DNA of 64,000 nucleotides from Natrononativus amylolyticus. Lineage in GTDB: Archaea > Halobacteriota > Halobacteria > Halobacteriales > Natrialbaceae. The position numbers and the translations under genes are program-made. Below the pieces are notes generated by a model that saw only the letters and a program-made list of their open reading frames with translations, did not search any database and was not told the DNA's origin. The first letter of the stretch is position 1. Each line of letters begins with the position of its first letter. Where the stretch lies: assembly GCF_024362525.1 (NCBI RefSeq), contig NZ_CP101458.1:1674001-1738000 (forward strand). The letters run 5' to 3'. This document shows positions 1-8,311 of this stretch, one piece after another.

Positions 1-271
1 CGAGCTCCGGCCGCTCGAGATCCGAGGTCGCGTCACAGAGGCCGAGGCGCTGGAGGATGCGCTGGAACGCCGCCGCGCGGTCGTCGCCGGCGAACGGGAC
101 GCCGACCCGATCGGCGCCCGCGCTCGGCGCCTCCCCTACGAACAGGAAGTCCGCGCCGACGTCGCCGTAGCCGTGGACGACCTGCGATCGAGTCTCACAG
201 AGGGCCGGGCAGTTCCGACAGTTCTCGTCCATGCCGAACGGGTTCGCGCGGGTCTGCTGGTTCGCGTCCAC
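1..271 (-). CDS. Uracil-DNA glycosylase, family 4 (N-terminal part, cut by window edge)
   Basis: Removes uracil from DNA as the first step of base-excision repair. Only the first 90 residues lie in the window; the rest runs off the left edge. A Cys pair (C18, C21, in ENCRNCPALCE) fits the first ligands of the family's 4Fe-4S cluster. It is followed by the VGEAPS segment (residues 45-50), which matches the GEAPG-type motif A of family 4 and 5 enzymes. The start is taken as GTG at 271 because the peptide upstream of the internal Met14 (DANQQTRANPFG) looks like conserved protein; ATG at 232 is the alternative. The family-level call is fairly secure, while the exact subfamily cannot be judged without the C-terminus. 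Confidence 0.75.
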   Translation of the reverse strand, partial: MDANQQTRANPFGMDENCRNCPALCETRSQVVHGYGDVGADFLFVGEAPSAGADRVGVPFAGDDRAAAFQRILQRLGLCDATSDLERPEL

Positions 272-325
272 AGGCGTTCCTCGAGGCACGGCTACTAAAA
301 CGGCGCGCTCTCGAGGGGATCGCGC

Positions 326-1636
326 TCAGTCTCCCGGCGCGACGGCCCGTCCGTTCTGGGCCGGGGTGACTCGCCGCTCGAGTGCCAGTACGCCCGCGCC
401 CAGGCAGAGGCAGCTGACGATCAGCGCCGGCCACAGCAGCGCGTCGATCCCGTAGTCGAAGAAGACGCCGCCGATCACGGGACCGATGCCGAAGCCGAGT
501 CGCTTGGCGATCTCGAGCACCGACAGCTGTGCGCCGCGGGAGTCGACGGGACCGACGTCGCTCGCCAGCGCGGTGATCAGCGGCGCGTGGAGGATCTCGC
601 CGAGCGTTCGCAGGACGAGAAACGCCCCGATGAGGCCGACGCCCAGCGCCCACGGCGCGCCGTAGGAAAGGGCGACGGCGACGAAGCTCGCGGTCCAGAA
701 CCCCGCCGAGAGCACCAGTCCGCGGGTGCGCCGCCAGTTCGTGATCCGGGCGACGATCGGCAGCTGGAGGGTGACGATCACGAGCGGGTTGAGCACGAAC
801 AGCGTTCCCAACTGTTCGCTCGTGAGGTCGAACGTCGCCTCCGCGTGGACGGGGATCGTCGAGTTCATCTGGGAGTAGGCGATCGCGAAGCCGACGTTCA
901 ACAGCGCCAGTGCGAGGATCGTCGGGTTGGTGACCGACCGCTGCCACTGCCGGAGGTTGTCGCGGATCGAGGGCCGTTCGAACGCCCGGTCGACGGTTTC
1001 CTCGAATCCGTCCGCTGCGGGTGATTTCGGCAGCGCGAACAGTAGAATCGCGGCTACGAGGCCGCTCGTCGCCCCGTTGGCGACGAAGACGCCCGCCTGG
1101 CTGACGGCGTAGATGAAACCCCCGAGAACGAAGCCGACGCCGAAGCCCGCGTTGCTCGCGACCTTGAGAAGGGCGTAGGCCCGGTCCCGCGCGTCGTCGT
1201 CCGTGAGGTCCGCGATCATCGCCTGACTCGCCGGGGTGAACAGCCCCATCACGAGCCCCGCGCTCGAGGCGACGACGACGAACTGCCCGGCCGTGGTGAC
1301 GAGCGCGTAGGCGGCGAGCGCGGGCGCCGCAAGCGCCATGCTCGAGACCATCACCGGTCGCCGTCCGTACCGGTCCGCGAGGAAGCCGCCGACGAGGGTG
1401 CCGAGCGCGAGGCCGACGCTGTTGGCGAACAGGCCGATTCCGACGAGGGTGAACGCGATCCCCATCTCGCGGTAGAAGTAGAGGGTGGCGAAGGGGTAGA
1501 CGAGTCCGGAGCCGAGGACGTTGACGAACCGTGCGCTAGCGACCACCCAGACGCCCCGATCGAACCCCCGGACGCTTTCGAACCGATACACGATCGAACG
1601 TCGAAAGGCGGGTGCAAAGTCGCTTCGAAACCGCAT
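326..1636 (-). CDS. MFS transporter, 12 TM
   Basis: A major facilitator superfamily permease of 436 residues, the usual length, located in the cytoplasmic membrane. It has about 12 hydrophobic segments. The family's loop 2-3 motif is present as GGFLADRYGRRPVM, and a central hydrophilic loop follows (around KSPAADGFEETVDRAFERP). The overall look is that of the drug-efflux or sugar-type single-polypeptide MFS, but the substrate cannot be read from sequence. ATG at 1636 is used; a GTG at 1591 (VYRFESVRGF) is a possible later start. It stands alone between the glycosylase and a membrane protein, all on the minus strand. Confidence 0.85.
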   Translation of the reverse strand: MRFRSDFAPAFRRSIVYRFESVRGFDRGVWVVASARFVNVLGSGLVYPFATLYFYREMGIAFTLVGIGLFANSVGLALGTLVGGFLADRYGRRPVMVSSMALAAPALAAYALVTTAGQFVVVASSAGLVMGLFTPASQAMIADLTDDDARDRAYALLKVASNAGFGVGFVLGGFIYAVSQAGVFVANGATSGLVAAILLFALPKSPAADGFEETVDRAFERPSIRDNLRQWQRSVTNPTILALALLNVGFAIAYSQMNSTIPVHAEATFDLTSEQLGTLFVLNPLVIVTLQLPIVARITNWRRTRGLVLSAGFWTASFVAVALSYGAPWALGVGLIGAFLVLRTLGEILHAPLITALASDVGPVDSRGAQLSVLEIAKRLGFGIGPVIGGVFFDYGIDALLWPALIVSCLCLGAGVLALERRVTPAQNGRAVAPGD

Positions 1637-1681
1637 CCGGGACGCTCTCGGACTCGAGCGATCTCGAGGCGATAGTTGCTG

Positions 1682-1686
1682 AAAAA
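1682..1686 (-). terminator. T5 tract after membrane protein gene
   Basis: Read on the minus strand, a run of five T lies 17 bases after the stop of the gene ending at 1703. Archaeal RNA polymerase terminates at short U tracts, so this is a plausible terminator. No strong hairpin is needed or seen. Confidence 0.35.
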
Positions 1687-1702
1687 CCGTACCGTGCGCG
1701 GA

Positions 1703-2590
1703 TCAGCGACGGTCTTCGACCGCCCCGTCGACGGGCGCCCCGCTCGAGCGCCCGATCTCGCGGCGGAACGTCGTGGACGGCTCCCTGCGGGAGTACTCCG
1801 CGACCGCGACGAACGCGATCGCCCAGAGGATGGCTGCGATCCCCCAGATCTCGCCCGTCGAGCCGGCTTGAGCGGGGAACCCGACCGACAGCAGTCCGTA
1901 GTAGGCAGCCGGCAGGGCGGCGAACCACGCGGCGAGGCGCCAGCCGACGAACCCGAGCGCGGCGAAGAGGCCGTACGCCAGCGGAGCGATCGCGAGGCCG
2001 GCCATCATCACGTAGTGGCCGTCGAGCGCGTGCGGGTCGACCGCGCTCGAGGACAGTCCCCACTGTCCCACGGCGAACGCGAGCAGGGGGACCGCGGCGA
2101 CGGCGACGAGCGCGAGCATCGCCGGGCTGTAGGAGTCGCCCCGGCGGAGCAGCCCCCGTCCCGCCGGGTGGGCGACGAGGGCGATGCTCGTAACCGCGAG
2201 GAAGGGGAGGACCTCCTCGGGGCGTCCGACGCCGAAGGCGACGGTGCCCGCGCTGACGACGGCGATGATCAGGAACGCCCCCCACATCGACGCGACGCGC
2301 GTCTTCGGCCGATACGCCTGCGCGAACAGTCCGAGCAAGAACGCACCCACGACGGTGGCGATCCCCATCACGTGGAGTCGGTGGATGCCGAGTTCGGCCC
2401 CGACGCCGGCGGTCCACCCGGTCACGAGCAGTGCGAGCAGGTCGGGCAGAAACAGCACCGTCATCGCGGCGGCCAGCAGGAGCGAGAGGTAGAACGCGCC
2501 CAGCCGGACGGTCGCGATCGACGACCGCCGCTTTCTCTCCCGCTCGAGTCCCGTTCCGGTGTACTCCGAATCTCTGACAGTCGTTCCCAT
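1703..2590 (-). CDS. Uncharacterised polytopic membrane protein
   Basis: A 295-residue protein of unknown function. A charged N-terminus (about 27 residues, ERERKRR) is followed by 7-8 hydrophobic helices, and the tail is hydrophilic. I recognise no catalytic motif. Several conserved-looking features sit in the membrane part: a His-rich start of helix 2 (GIHRLHVMG), GLFAQAYRP, and DPHALDGHYVMM. The HxxHVMG and LDGHYVMM His residues could bind metal or heme, but this is only a guess. The ATG at 2590 has an AT-rich region upstream. The gene is probably monocistronic, with a T5 tract after the stop. Confidence 0.7.
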   Translation of the reverse strand: MGTTVRDSEYTGTGLERERKRRSSIATVRLGAFYLSLLLAAAMTVLFLPDLLALLVTGWTAGVGAELGIHRLHVMGIATVVGAFLLGLFAQAYRPKTRVASMWGAFLIIAVVSAGTVAFGVGRPEEVLPFLAVTSIALVAHPAGRGLLRRGDSYSPAMLALVAVAAVPLLAFAVGQWGLSSSAVDPHALDGHYVMMAGLAIAPLAYGLFAALGFVGWRLAAWFAALPAAYYGLLSVGFPAQAGSTGEIWGIAAILWAIAFVAVAEYSRREPSTTFRREIGRSSGAPVDGAVEDRR

Positions 2591-2901
2591 AGTGATTCAC
2601 GACTAGTACACCGCCGACGGAGATAAACATATTCTAAATGACATGATTGCATGAATATCAATTCCACAGTTATTATGATCGTGACCGACAGGAACTGTGA
2701 GCGTTTCGCCCGGAACACCACGTTCAGTGGTCGGATTCGGAACCGATCGCCGGTCGGCTGTCGGGCACCTCGCGTTCGAGACGACCACCATAAGTGAGCT
2801 GTCAATTCAGCGCTTGAGGCTCGAACCCGTTCGCGCTACCGGCCCCGGCGTGGACACGCGTCTCACACCCGTCGCGGCGGACGAACACTCGACAGCGGCG
2901 C
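2591..2901. other. 311-base gap, no gene seen
   Basis: The gap between two minus-strand genes holds the promoter region of the gene starting at 2590. It is AT-rich between about 2615 and 2690. It contains an inverted repeat, CACAGTT (2665-2671) and AACTGTG (2693-2699), with a 21-base spacer, which could be an operator. The 62-codon minus-strand frame across 2603-2791 has no recognisable protein features. Confidence 0.4.
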
Positions 2902-3162
2902 CTACCGACCGAGGCCGCCGCGCTCGGTGACCTCGAGGATGAACTTCACGTTTCGAACGATCTCCTCGGGTGAGGTGTCTTCGGCCTCGTCGTAGAGGTC
3001 GCTTGTCCGGTAGAGGATGTTCGAGAGCTGTTTGCTCTCGCTCGTTTCCCCGCGAACGTCGTCGGCGATTTCCCGAAGCGTCTCGACGCGCTCGGAGTCG
3101 GGGGCGAAGACGCCGTCGTCCGGAGACTCGGCGTCGCCGGCGCCAGTCCCACCGTCGGTCAT
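2902..3162 (-). CDS. Small acidic protein downstream of mrp
   Basis: An 86-residue acidic cytosolic protein. The first 20 residues are Gly/Asp-rich and probably disordered. The rest looks helical, with charged heptads (ETLREIADDV, YDEAEDTSPEEIVRNVKFILE). The ATG overlaps the end of the mrp gene by 4 bases (ATGA), so it is translationally coupled to it. This suggests a role near Fe-S assembly or a conserved accessory role, but no function is known to me. It has no Cys, so it is not a cluster carrier itself. Confidence 0.75.
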   Translation of the reverse strand: MTDGGTGAGDAESPDDGVFAPDSERVETLREIADDVRGETSESKQLSNILYRTSDLYDEAEDTSPEEIVRNVKFILEVTERGGLGR

Positions 3163-4250
3163 CGACCCTCGAGCTCGTCCGGCTCGCTCGGCGGTTCGCG
3201 GCTCTCGGCCGACTCGGAGGTCGCCCGCCGGTGGACGATTCCGGTGTTGTTCGCCACGCTCGCGGTCAGCTCCCGGAGCGCCTCGCCCGTTCCGCTCTCC
3301 TCGTCGAGCACCGTCGGCGCGCCCTCGTCGCCACCCTCTCGGACCGCTGGATCGAGCGGGATCGAGCCGAGGAAGGGCATGTCGTGGGCCGCTGCGAACC
3401 GCTCGCCGCCGCCGCTCCCGAAGATGTCGTGCTCGCCGCCGCAGTCGGGGCAGACGAACGTCGCCATGTTCTCGGCGATGCCGAGGACGACGGTGTCGTG
3501 GCGGGCGAACATCTGCAGCCCCTTTCGGGCGTCGTCTAAGGCGACGTCCTGGGGGGTCGTGACGATCACCGCGCCCGTGACGGGCATCGTCTGGAGCATC
3601 GTGAGCTGGGTGTCGCCGGTTCCCGGCGGGAGGTCGACGACGAGGTAGTCGAGGTGGCCCCACTCGACGTCCTCCGTGAGCTGGGTGATCACCTTGTGAA
3701 CCATCGGCCCCCGCCAGATGACGGGGTCGTCCTCGCCCAGCAGGAACGCCATGCTCATCAGCTTCACGCCGTACTTCTCGGGCGGGACGAGCGTCTCGTC
3801 CTCGGTCGCCATCGGCGGCTCGTCGGCGTCGACCATCCGCGGGACGTTCGGCCCGTAGACGTCCGCGTCGAACAGGCCGACGCGGGCGCCGAGCCTCGAG
3901 AGCCCCGCCGCGAGGTTGACCGCCACGGTCGACTTTCCGACCCCGCCTTTCCCGCTCGCGACGGCGATCACGTTCTTGACGTTCGGGAGCACCGTCTCCT
4001 CGCCGGCGTCGTCGCGGTTCGGGATGCTGGCAGAGAGCTCGGGTTCGATCCCGTCCCCGGCGAGGACGTTTCGCACCTCCCCCGCGATGGCGGTCTCCGT
4101 CGGCGAGTAGGGTGCGCCGAGCGCGAGGTCGACGGCGACGTCGTCCCCGTCGATCTCGATGTCGTTGATCAGCCCCAACGAGACGATGTCGTCGCCGAGT
4201 TCCGGGTCCTCGACGGCCCGCAGCCGGTCGCGCACGTCGGCTTCGTTCAT
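3159..4250 (-). CDS. Mrp/NBP35-type Fe-S cluster carrier ATPase (ApbC)
   Basis: A P-loop NTPase of the Mrp/Nbp35/ApbC family that binds and delivers Fe-S clusters in the cytosol. Order: N-terminal DUF59 (MIP18-like) domain at about residues 3-80 (RLRAVEDPELGDDIVSLGLI), deviant Walker A GKGGVGKST after a basic VASGKGG start, Walker B region DYLVVDLPPGTGD, then the CPDCG pair of Cys that bridges a cluster between two subunits. The start is set at ATG 4250 (MNEADVRDRL), since the 16 residues before it look non-conserved. The length of 363 residues is normal for the DUF59-fused form. It overlaps the small gene that follows by 4 bases. Confidence 0.92.
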   Translation of the reverse strand: MNEADVRDRLRAVEDPELGDDIVSLGLINDIEIDGDDVAVDLALGAPYSPTETAIAGEVRNVLAGDGIEPELSASIPNRDDAGEETVLPNVKNVIAVASGKGGVGKSTVAVNLAAGLSRLGARVGLFDADVYGPNVPRMVDADEPPMATEDETLVPPEKYGVKLMSMAFLLGEDDPVIWRGPMVHKVITQLTEDVEWGHLDYLVVDLPPGTGDTQLTMLQTMPVTGAVIVTTPQDVALDDARKGLQMFARHDTVVLGIAENMATFVCPDCGGEHDIFGSGGGERFAAAHDMPFLGSIPLDPAVREGGDEGAPTVLDEESGTGEALRELTASVANNTGIVHRRATSESAESREPPSEPDELEGR

Positions 4251-4298
4251 ACCGGTAGGTCGCAGTCGGCGCTCGAAAAGCGTTGTGTTCGCCCGCAC

Positions 4299-4619
4299 TC
4301 ACGGACGAAAATCGAACCGCGGCCCGCCGTACGTCGGCGGGTCGGGCTCGAGTTCGATCCCCGTCTCGAAGCGCACGAAGTTGAGGTAGAACGGCCGGCC
4401 GCAGCCCTCGACCGGCTCCCCCTCGAGATCCGTCACCCCGTCCTCGCCGCAGACGAAGGCGATGCCGTCGGCGTCCTCGAGGCGCTCGTCGCCGGGGTCG
4501 GCGTACTCCCAGCCGGCCTGGGGAGAGATCGTGACCGACCGGTCCGCGAGGTCGGGCCGGCGCTCGACGCCGACGACGGCACCGCAGTGCGGACAGGTGT
4601 ATCTGACGGTGACGGTCAT
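4299..4619 (-). CDS. Small zinc-ribbon-like conserved protein
   Basis: A 106-residue protein. It opens with a CPHCG knuckle (residues 9-13) and has a second set of Cys further on (FVCGEDG, EGCGRPFYLNF), giving a likely four-Cys zinc site. The middle is acidic. No enzymatic motif is visible. The start is ATG 4619. It sits 48 bases upstream of mrp on the same strand and may be cotranscribed with it. The function is unknown; it might bind nucleic acid or metal. Confidence 0.7.
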   Translation of the reverse strand: MTVTVRYTCPHCGAVVGVERRPDLADRSVTISPQAGWEYADPGDERLEDADGIAFVCGEDGVTDLEGEPVEGCGRPFYLNFVRFETGIELEPDPPTYGGPRFDFRP

Positions 4620-4700
4620 CGGCGGAGGTAGGGACGGAACGAAGGTAAGGCCTGCGGGACACCCGGAAGCTCTTTTGTCCCGTCGGGAGTGCCCTCGAGT

Positions 4701-5552
4701 ATGATCGACGAGACGGCCGAGGAAATCAGGGAGATGCAGACGCACAGCTCCTCGGTAGTGGCCGTAAACGCGACCCGCGCGCTCAGAGACCTGCTGGACC
4801 GAGAGTTCGCCTCCGTCGAGGAGTACACCCGCGCCCTCGAGCGCAACGGGAAGGTGCTCCGCCGGGCGAACCCCTCCCACGCCTCGCTGCAGAACGCCGT
4901 TCGCGCCGTCGTCGACGAGGTGGTCGACGACGGCCCCGAGAGCGTCGACGAGGCGAAGATGCTCACGGAGACGACGATCGAGGACGTCGTCGCTCGCGTC
5001 GAGTCGGGCAAGCGGCGGGCCGCCGAGAACGCCGTCTCTCACCTCGAGAACGGGGCGACGCTGCTCACCCACGACTTCTCCTCGACGGTTATCGAGGCCC
5101 TCGAACTCGCCACCGACGCGGGCAAGGAGTTCGACGTCTACGTGACGGAGGCGCGACCCCGGTACATCGGCCGGAAGACCGCCCGACGGCTGGCCGCGAT
5201 GGAGGGCGTCGAGACGACGCTCGTCACCGACAGCGCGAGCGGCTACTACCTCGCCGAGTGCGACCGCGTCGTCGTCGGCATGGACTGCATCGTCGAGGAG
5301 ACGCTGTACAACCGCGTGGGCACCTTCCCGATCGCCGCCGCGGCCGACCAGCTTGGAGTACCGGTGACGGTGCTCGGCTCGGCCTCGAAGATCATCACCG
5401 AGGGATTCGTCTTCGAGAACGAGTTCCGTTCCGGCGTCGAGGTGATGTCCGAACCCGCCGACGGATTCGCGGTCGGAAACCCGGCCTACGACGCGACGCC
5501 GGTCGACCTCCTCGAGAGCGTCGTCACCGACGAGGGACGTCGGACGTTCTGA
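4701..5552 (+). CDS. eIF2B alpha/beta/delta-like protein (ribose-1,5-bisphosphate isomerase family)
   Basis: A 283-residue protein of the superfamily that unites eIF2B regulatory subunits, MtnA and archaeal ribose-1,5-bisphosphate isomerase. The helical N-terminal half leads to LLTHDFSSTVIEAL (121-134), VYVTEARPRYIGRKTAR (147-163), VTDSASGYYL (175-184), and GMDCIVEETLYNRVGT (193-208). These are all landmark blocks of the fold. The catalytic Asp of the isomerases matches D195. The catalytic Cys in the THCNS block is replaced by Asp (D125). Isomerase activity in the AMP/nucleoside salvage pathway is therefore uncertain, and a regulatory or different isomerase role is possible. It is also shorter than the usual 320 residues. 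A TATA-like CTCTTTTG lies about 26 bases before the ATG. Confidence 0.75.
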   Translation: MIDETAEEIREMQTHSSSVVAVNATRALRDLLDREFASVEEYTRALERNGKVLRRANPSHASLQNAVRAVVDEVVDDGPESVDEAKMLTETTIEDVVARVESGKRRAAENAVSHLENGATLLTHDFSSTVIEALELATDAGKEFDVYVTEARPRYIGRKTARRLAAMEGVETTLVTDSASGYYLAECDRVVVGMDCIVEETLYNRVGTFPIAAAADQLGVPVTVLGSASKIITEGFVFENEFRSGVEVMSEPADGFAVGNPAYDATPVDLLESVVTDEGRRTF

Positions 5553-5630
5553 CGGCCGATCGCTCATCGGTCCCTGACAGTCACCGCCCCGGTGAACGTG
5601 TCATATGTCGCCAACGAGCGTAGGCCCCGT

Positions 5631-6920
5631 ATGCGACTCGTGCAACTGTTCGTCCCCGACGGCGAGCGACGGGGCGTTCTCGAAACCCTGGACGCCGAGG
5701 GGGTCGACTACGCGATCACCGACGAGGGCGGCTCCGGTCGGTTCGAGGCGGTCGTCTCGGTCCCCGTTCCGCCGAGCGGCGTCGAACCGCTGCTCTCGAG
5801 GCTCCGCGAGCGAGGCCTCGACGAGGAGTCCTACGCCGTCGTCCTCTCGGCGGAGACGGTGGTTTCGCGCGCTGCCGAGGACTCGAGCCAGCGGTTCGCG
5901 GGGACGCGCATCTCGAGGGACGAACTCCGGTCCCGCGCCGAGGAGCTCGCCCCGGCGCTCTCGACGTACCTCGCCCTGCTCGTGTTGAGTACGATGATCG
6001 CCACCGCGGGGCTGCTCACGAACTCCGCGGCGACGATCATCGGCGCGATGGTCGTCGCGCCGCTGATGGGGCCGGCGCTCTCGGCGAGCGTGGGGGTCGT
6101 CGTCGACGACGACGGTCTCGCCTCCCGCGGGGTGTTGTTGCAGAGTCTCGGCCTGCTCGTCGCCGTCGCGACGGCCGCGCTCATCGGAATCGCGCTCCGC
6201 GGAACCGTCATCCTCCCGCCGGGGTTCGACGTGACCGCCGTTCCCGAGGTCGCCGAACGCATTACCCCGTCCGTGCTCTCGCTGTTTCTCGCGCTCGGCT
6301 CCGGCGCCGCGGGCGTGATCAGCCTCACGCGGAACGTCGGCTCCGTGCTCGTCGGCGTCGCAATCGCCGTCGCGCTCGTCCCGCCGGCGGCGACGGTCGG
6401 TCTCGGAATCGCCTGGGGCCACCCGGCGGTGATCCTCACCGCGGGAACGCTCGTTCTCGTTAACCTGTTCGCGATCAACCTCACCGCGTTGCTCATCCTG
6501 TGGCTGTCGGGCTACCGGCCGCACCGACGAGAGAGCGTCGGTCGCGCCTATCAGCGCGTGCGCTCGAGAGTGACAGTCATCGTCGTCGCCATCATGTTAC
6601 TGACCGTCGTGCTCGCCGGCGTCACCTACGGCACCTACCAGGCGTCGGCCGTCGAACACGACGTCCAGACCGAACTCGCGGCGATGAGCGACGACCCCGC
6701 GTTCGACGGGTTGCACTTCGAGGAGGTCGCGGTCCAGTACGAACTGTACGACGTCTACGCCGAGCGCCAGCCGGCGGTCACGGTCCTCGTCGAGCGGCCG
6801 CCGGGCGAGGAGGAACCCGCGGAGTTCGCGGATACCGTTCGGGAACGGCTCGAGAGGGCAACCGGGACGGAGCTGACGGTGGCGGTCGAACTCGTCGACA
6901 CGCAGCGCAGTGGTTCGTGA
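5631..6920 (+). CDS. DUF389 (TIGR00341) membrane protein
   Basis: A 429-residue integral membrane protein of the DUF389/TIGR00341 family. An N-terminal soluble domain of about 110 residues looks ACT/GAF-like and regulatory (MRLVQLFVPDGERRGVLETL). It is followed by 6-7 helices containing the family hallmark NSAATIIGAMVVAPLMGP (about residues 132-149) and NVGSVLVGVAIAVALVPP. An extracytoplasmic or cytosolic C-terminal domain of about 110 residues ends the protein. Some homologues are annotated as hydrophobic-domain proteins of unknown transport role. The start is ATG 5631; an upstream in-frame extension to 5592 lacks support. It lies alone on the plus strand. Confidence 0.88.
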   Translation: MRLVQLFVPDGERRGVLETLDAEGVDYAITDEGGSGRFEAVVSVPVPPSGVEPLLSRLRERGLDEESYAVVLSAETVVSRAAEDSSQRFAGTRISRDELRSRAEELAPALSTYLALLVLSTMIATAGLLTNSAATIIGAMVVAPLMGPALSASVGVVVDDDGLASRGVLLQSLGLLVAVATAALIGIALRGTVILPPGFDVTAVPEVAERITPSVLSLFLALGSGAAGVISLTRNVGSVLVGVAIAVALVPPAATVGLGIAWGHPAVILTAGTLVLVNLFAINLTALLILWLSGYRPHRRESVGRAYQRVRSRVTVIVVAIMLLTVVLAGVTYGTYQASAVEHDVQTELAAMSDDPAFDGLHFEEVAVQYELYDVYAERQPAVTVLVERPPGEEEPAEFADTVRERLERATGTELTVAVELVDTQRSGS

Positions 6921-7028
6921 GCCGGCGAGCGATGAGAGAGTATTGGAGAGGGTGCCGGAGGCAATTGCAAAAAAAGCCCATACGGTGAGTGCCAACGGTT
7001 TTACTCCTGGGTGGTAGACGATTATAGA

Positions 7029-7220
7029 ATGACATGTGATGGCTGTGGCATGGACGCTGCGGATGGGTACTCGAAAAAAGAGCTCGTCAAATGGAATCTG
7101 TCGTTCTCCTGGCCGCCCGTCCAACGGCAAAAAGTGACTGAATACTGGTGTTGGGACTGTACCAACAGCCTGGATGGAGACAGTGCAGGGGCGGCGAGTG
7201 GTGGGCCCGGTGGCCTGTGA
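7029..7220 (+). CDS. Small CxxC zinc-finger-like protein
   Basis: A 63-residue protein with two Cys pairs, CDGCG near the N-terminus and CWDC around residue 44, spaced like a small treble-clef or ribbon zinc finger. The tail is Gly/Ala-rich. Codon use is less GC-biased than its neighbours. A TTTTAC box at about 6998-7004 lies 26-30 bases before the ATG, supporting a leaderless transcript. Many such mini zinc-finger proteins exist in haloarchaea; the specific function is unknown. Confidence 0.6.
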   Translation: MTCDGCGMDAADGYSKKELVKWNLSFSWPPVQRQKVTEYWCWDCTNSLDGDSAGAASGGPGGL

Positions 7221-7337
7221 CGCGTAACGCCTGCAACGCAGTCCGACAGGAGAGGGTTCGCCAGCCGGTGTGCCACGCCTGTCACCGGTACTGCCCGTAC
7301 GCAGTGACTGGCGACTGCCATCTCGTTCCGCTCGCCG

Positions 7338-8045
7338 CTACGGCTCGTCTCGAGGCCGGTTGCCGAACGTTCGCGGTGACCCCCTCGTGGGCGTCGCCCA
7401 CTCGACGGCGTTGCGCAGCACCTGCCTGATCTCCTCGTTCTCGTAGATCGGGTACGTCTCGTGACCCGGTCGGAAGTAGAAGATTCGGCCGTTGCCGCGG
7501 CGGTAACAGCAGCCGCTGCGGAACACCTCGCCACCCTCGAACCAGCTCGTAAACACCAGCCGGTCCGGTTCGGGCACGTCGAACGGCTCGCCGTACATCT
7601 CCGTTTCGGGGAGTTCGACGTACTCCTCGAGGCCGTCGGCGATCGGGTGGCCGGGGTCGACCACCCACAGCCGCTCGGTCTCGCCGCTCTCGCGCCACTG
7701 GAGGTTGCAGGTGGTTCCCATCAGCCGCTTGAACACCTTCGAGAAGTGCGCCGAGTGGAGAACGAGCAGACCCATCCCCTCGAGCACCCGCTCCTGTACC
7801 CGGTCGACGACGTCGTCTGCGACCTCGTCGTGGGCCCGGTGGCCCCACCACAGCAGGACGTCCGTCGACTCGAGAACCTCGTCGGTGAGCCCGTGCTCGG
7901 GTTCGTCCAGGGTCGCGGTTCGGACGTCGTGGTCGGCCTCGAGCGCGTCGGCCAGAGTCGCGTGAATTCCGTCGGGATAGACGGCGGCGACCTCGTCGTC
8001 CTCTCGCTCGTGTCGGTACTCGTTCCAGATCGTGACGGTGGCCAT
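7338..8045 (-). CDS. ThuA-like family protein
   Basis: A 235-residue ThuA-like protein (trehalose utilisation family, class I glutamine-amidotransferase-like fold). Landmarks are [10 protein letters not shown] at the start, [31 protein letters not shown] and [12 protein letters not shown]. Members are small cytosolic proteins found with sugar dehydrogenases. Recent biochemical work on relatives suggests keto-sugar chemistry, which is consistent with the divergent Gfo/Idh/MocA gene next door. The start is ATG 8045 ([10 protein letters not shown]); a 20-residue upstream extension looks unconserved. The two genes share a 266-base divergent promoter region. Confidence 0.85.
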   Translation of the reverse strand: MATVTIWNEYRHEREDDEVAAVYPDGIHATLADALEADHDVRTATLDEPEHGLTDEVLESTDVLLWWGHRAHDEVADDVVDRVQERVLEGMGLLVLHSAHFSKVFKRLMGTTCNLQWRESGETERLWVVDPGHPIADGLEEYVELPETEMYGEPFDVPEPDRLVFTSWFEGGEVFRSGCCYRRGNGRIFYFRPGHETYPIYENEEIRQVLRNAVEWATPTRGSPRTFGNRPRDEP

Positions 8046-8138
8046 CGACTCCCCGTTGGTGGCCGGACCCAAAAGGGCCGCCGATCGGCCGACGTAATCG
8101 TTCATTACGCCTTCATATCATGTGGGGTGAGAGAAATA

Positions 8139-8204
8139 TGATCGCAAGTGTGACTTAGCATATAATGCACGGATTACTGGGTCACAATACTTATTTTGAT
8201 CGCA
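8139..8204. promoter_or_regulatory. Repeats in thuA / oxidoreductase divergent promoter region
   Basis: The octamer TGATCGCA occurs twice in direct orientation (8139-8146 and 8197-8204), with starts 58 bases apart. Between them, TGTGAC (8149-8154) and GTCACA (8181-8186) form an inverted repeat. AT-rich TATA-like stretches lie inside. This fits a regulator-binding region that controls both divergent genes. Confidence 0.35.
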
Positions 8205-8311
8205 CACCGCGTACCGGTCATGGGTTCCTGGCACCGATCACAACTGAATACGAACTATTTCGTTGAGCACCCTGCCCTCCTCTGTTCTCCGCATAAATCG
8301 GGTGTTTCCCC

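Noticed and set aside
2603-2791. 62-codon minus-strand frame in the AT-rich gap
   Set aside because: No recognisable protein pattern; it covers promoter-like sequence of the next gene.
4299-5567. Extended minus-strand frame of 422 codons ending in the zinc-ribbon protein
   Set aside because: Everything before ATG 4619 is the complement of the eIF2B-like gene. Only the last 106 codons are plausible.
6969-6975. A7 tract after the DUF389 gene
   Set aside because: On the plus strand it is A, not T, so it cannot end the DUF389 transcript. No minus-strand gene stops just before it.
7148-7429. 93-codon frame with several Cys (CHACHRYCPY)
   Set aside because: The Cys-rich look is tempting as a zinc finger, but it starts inside the small zinc-finger gene and ends inside the ThuA-like gene on the other strand, with no coherent fold.
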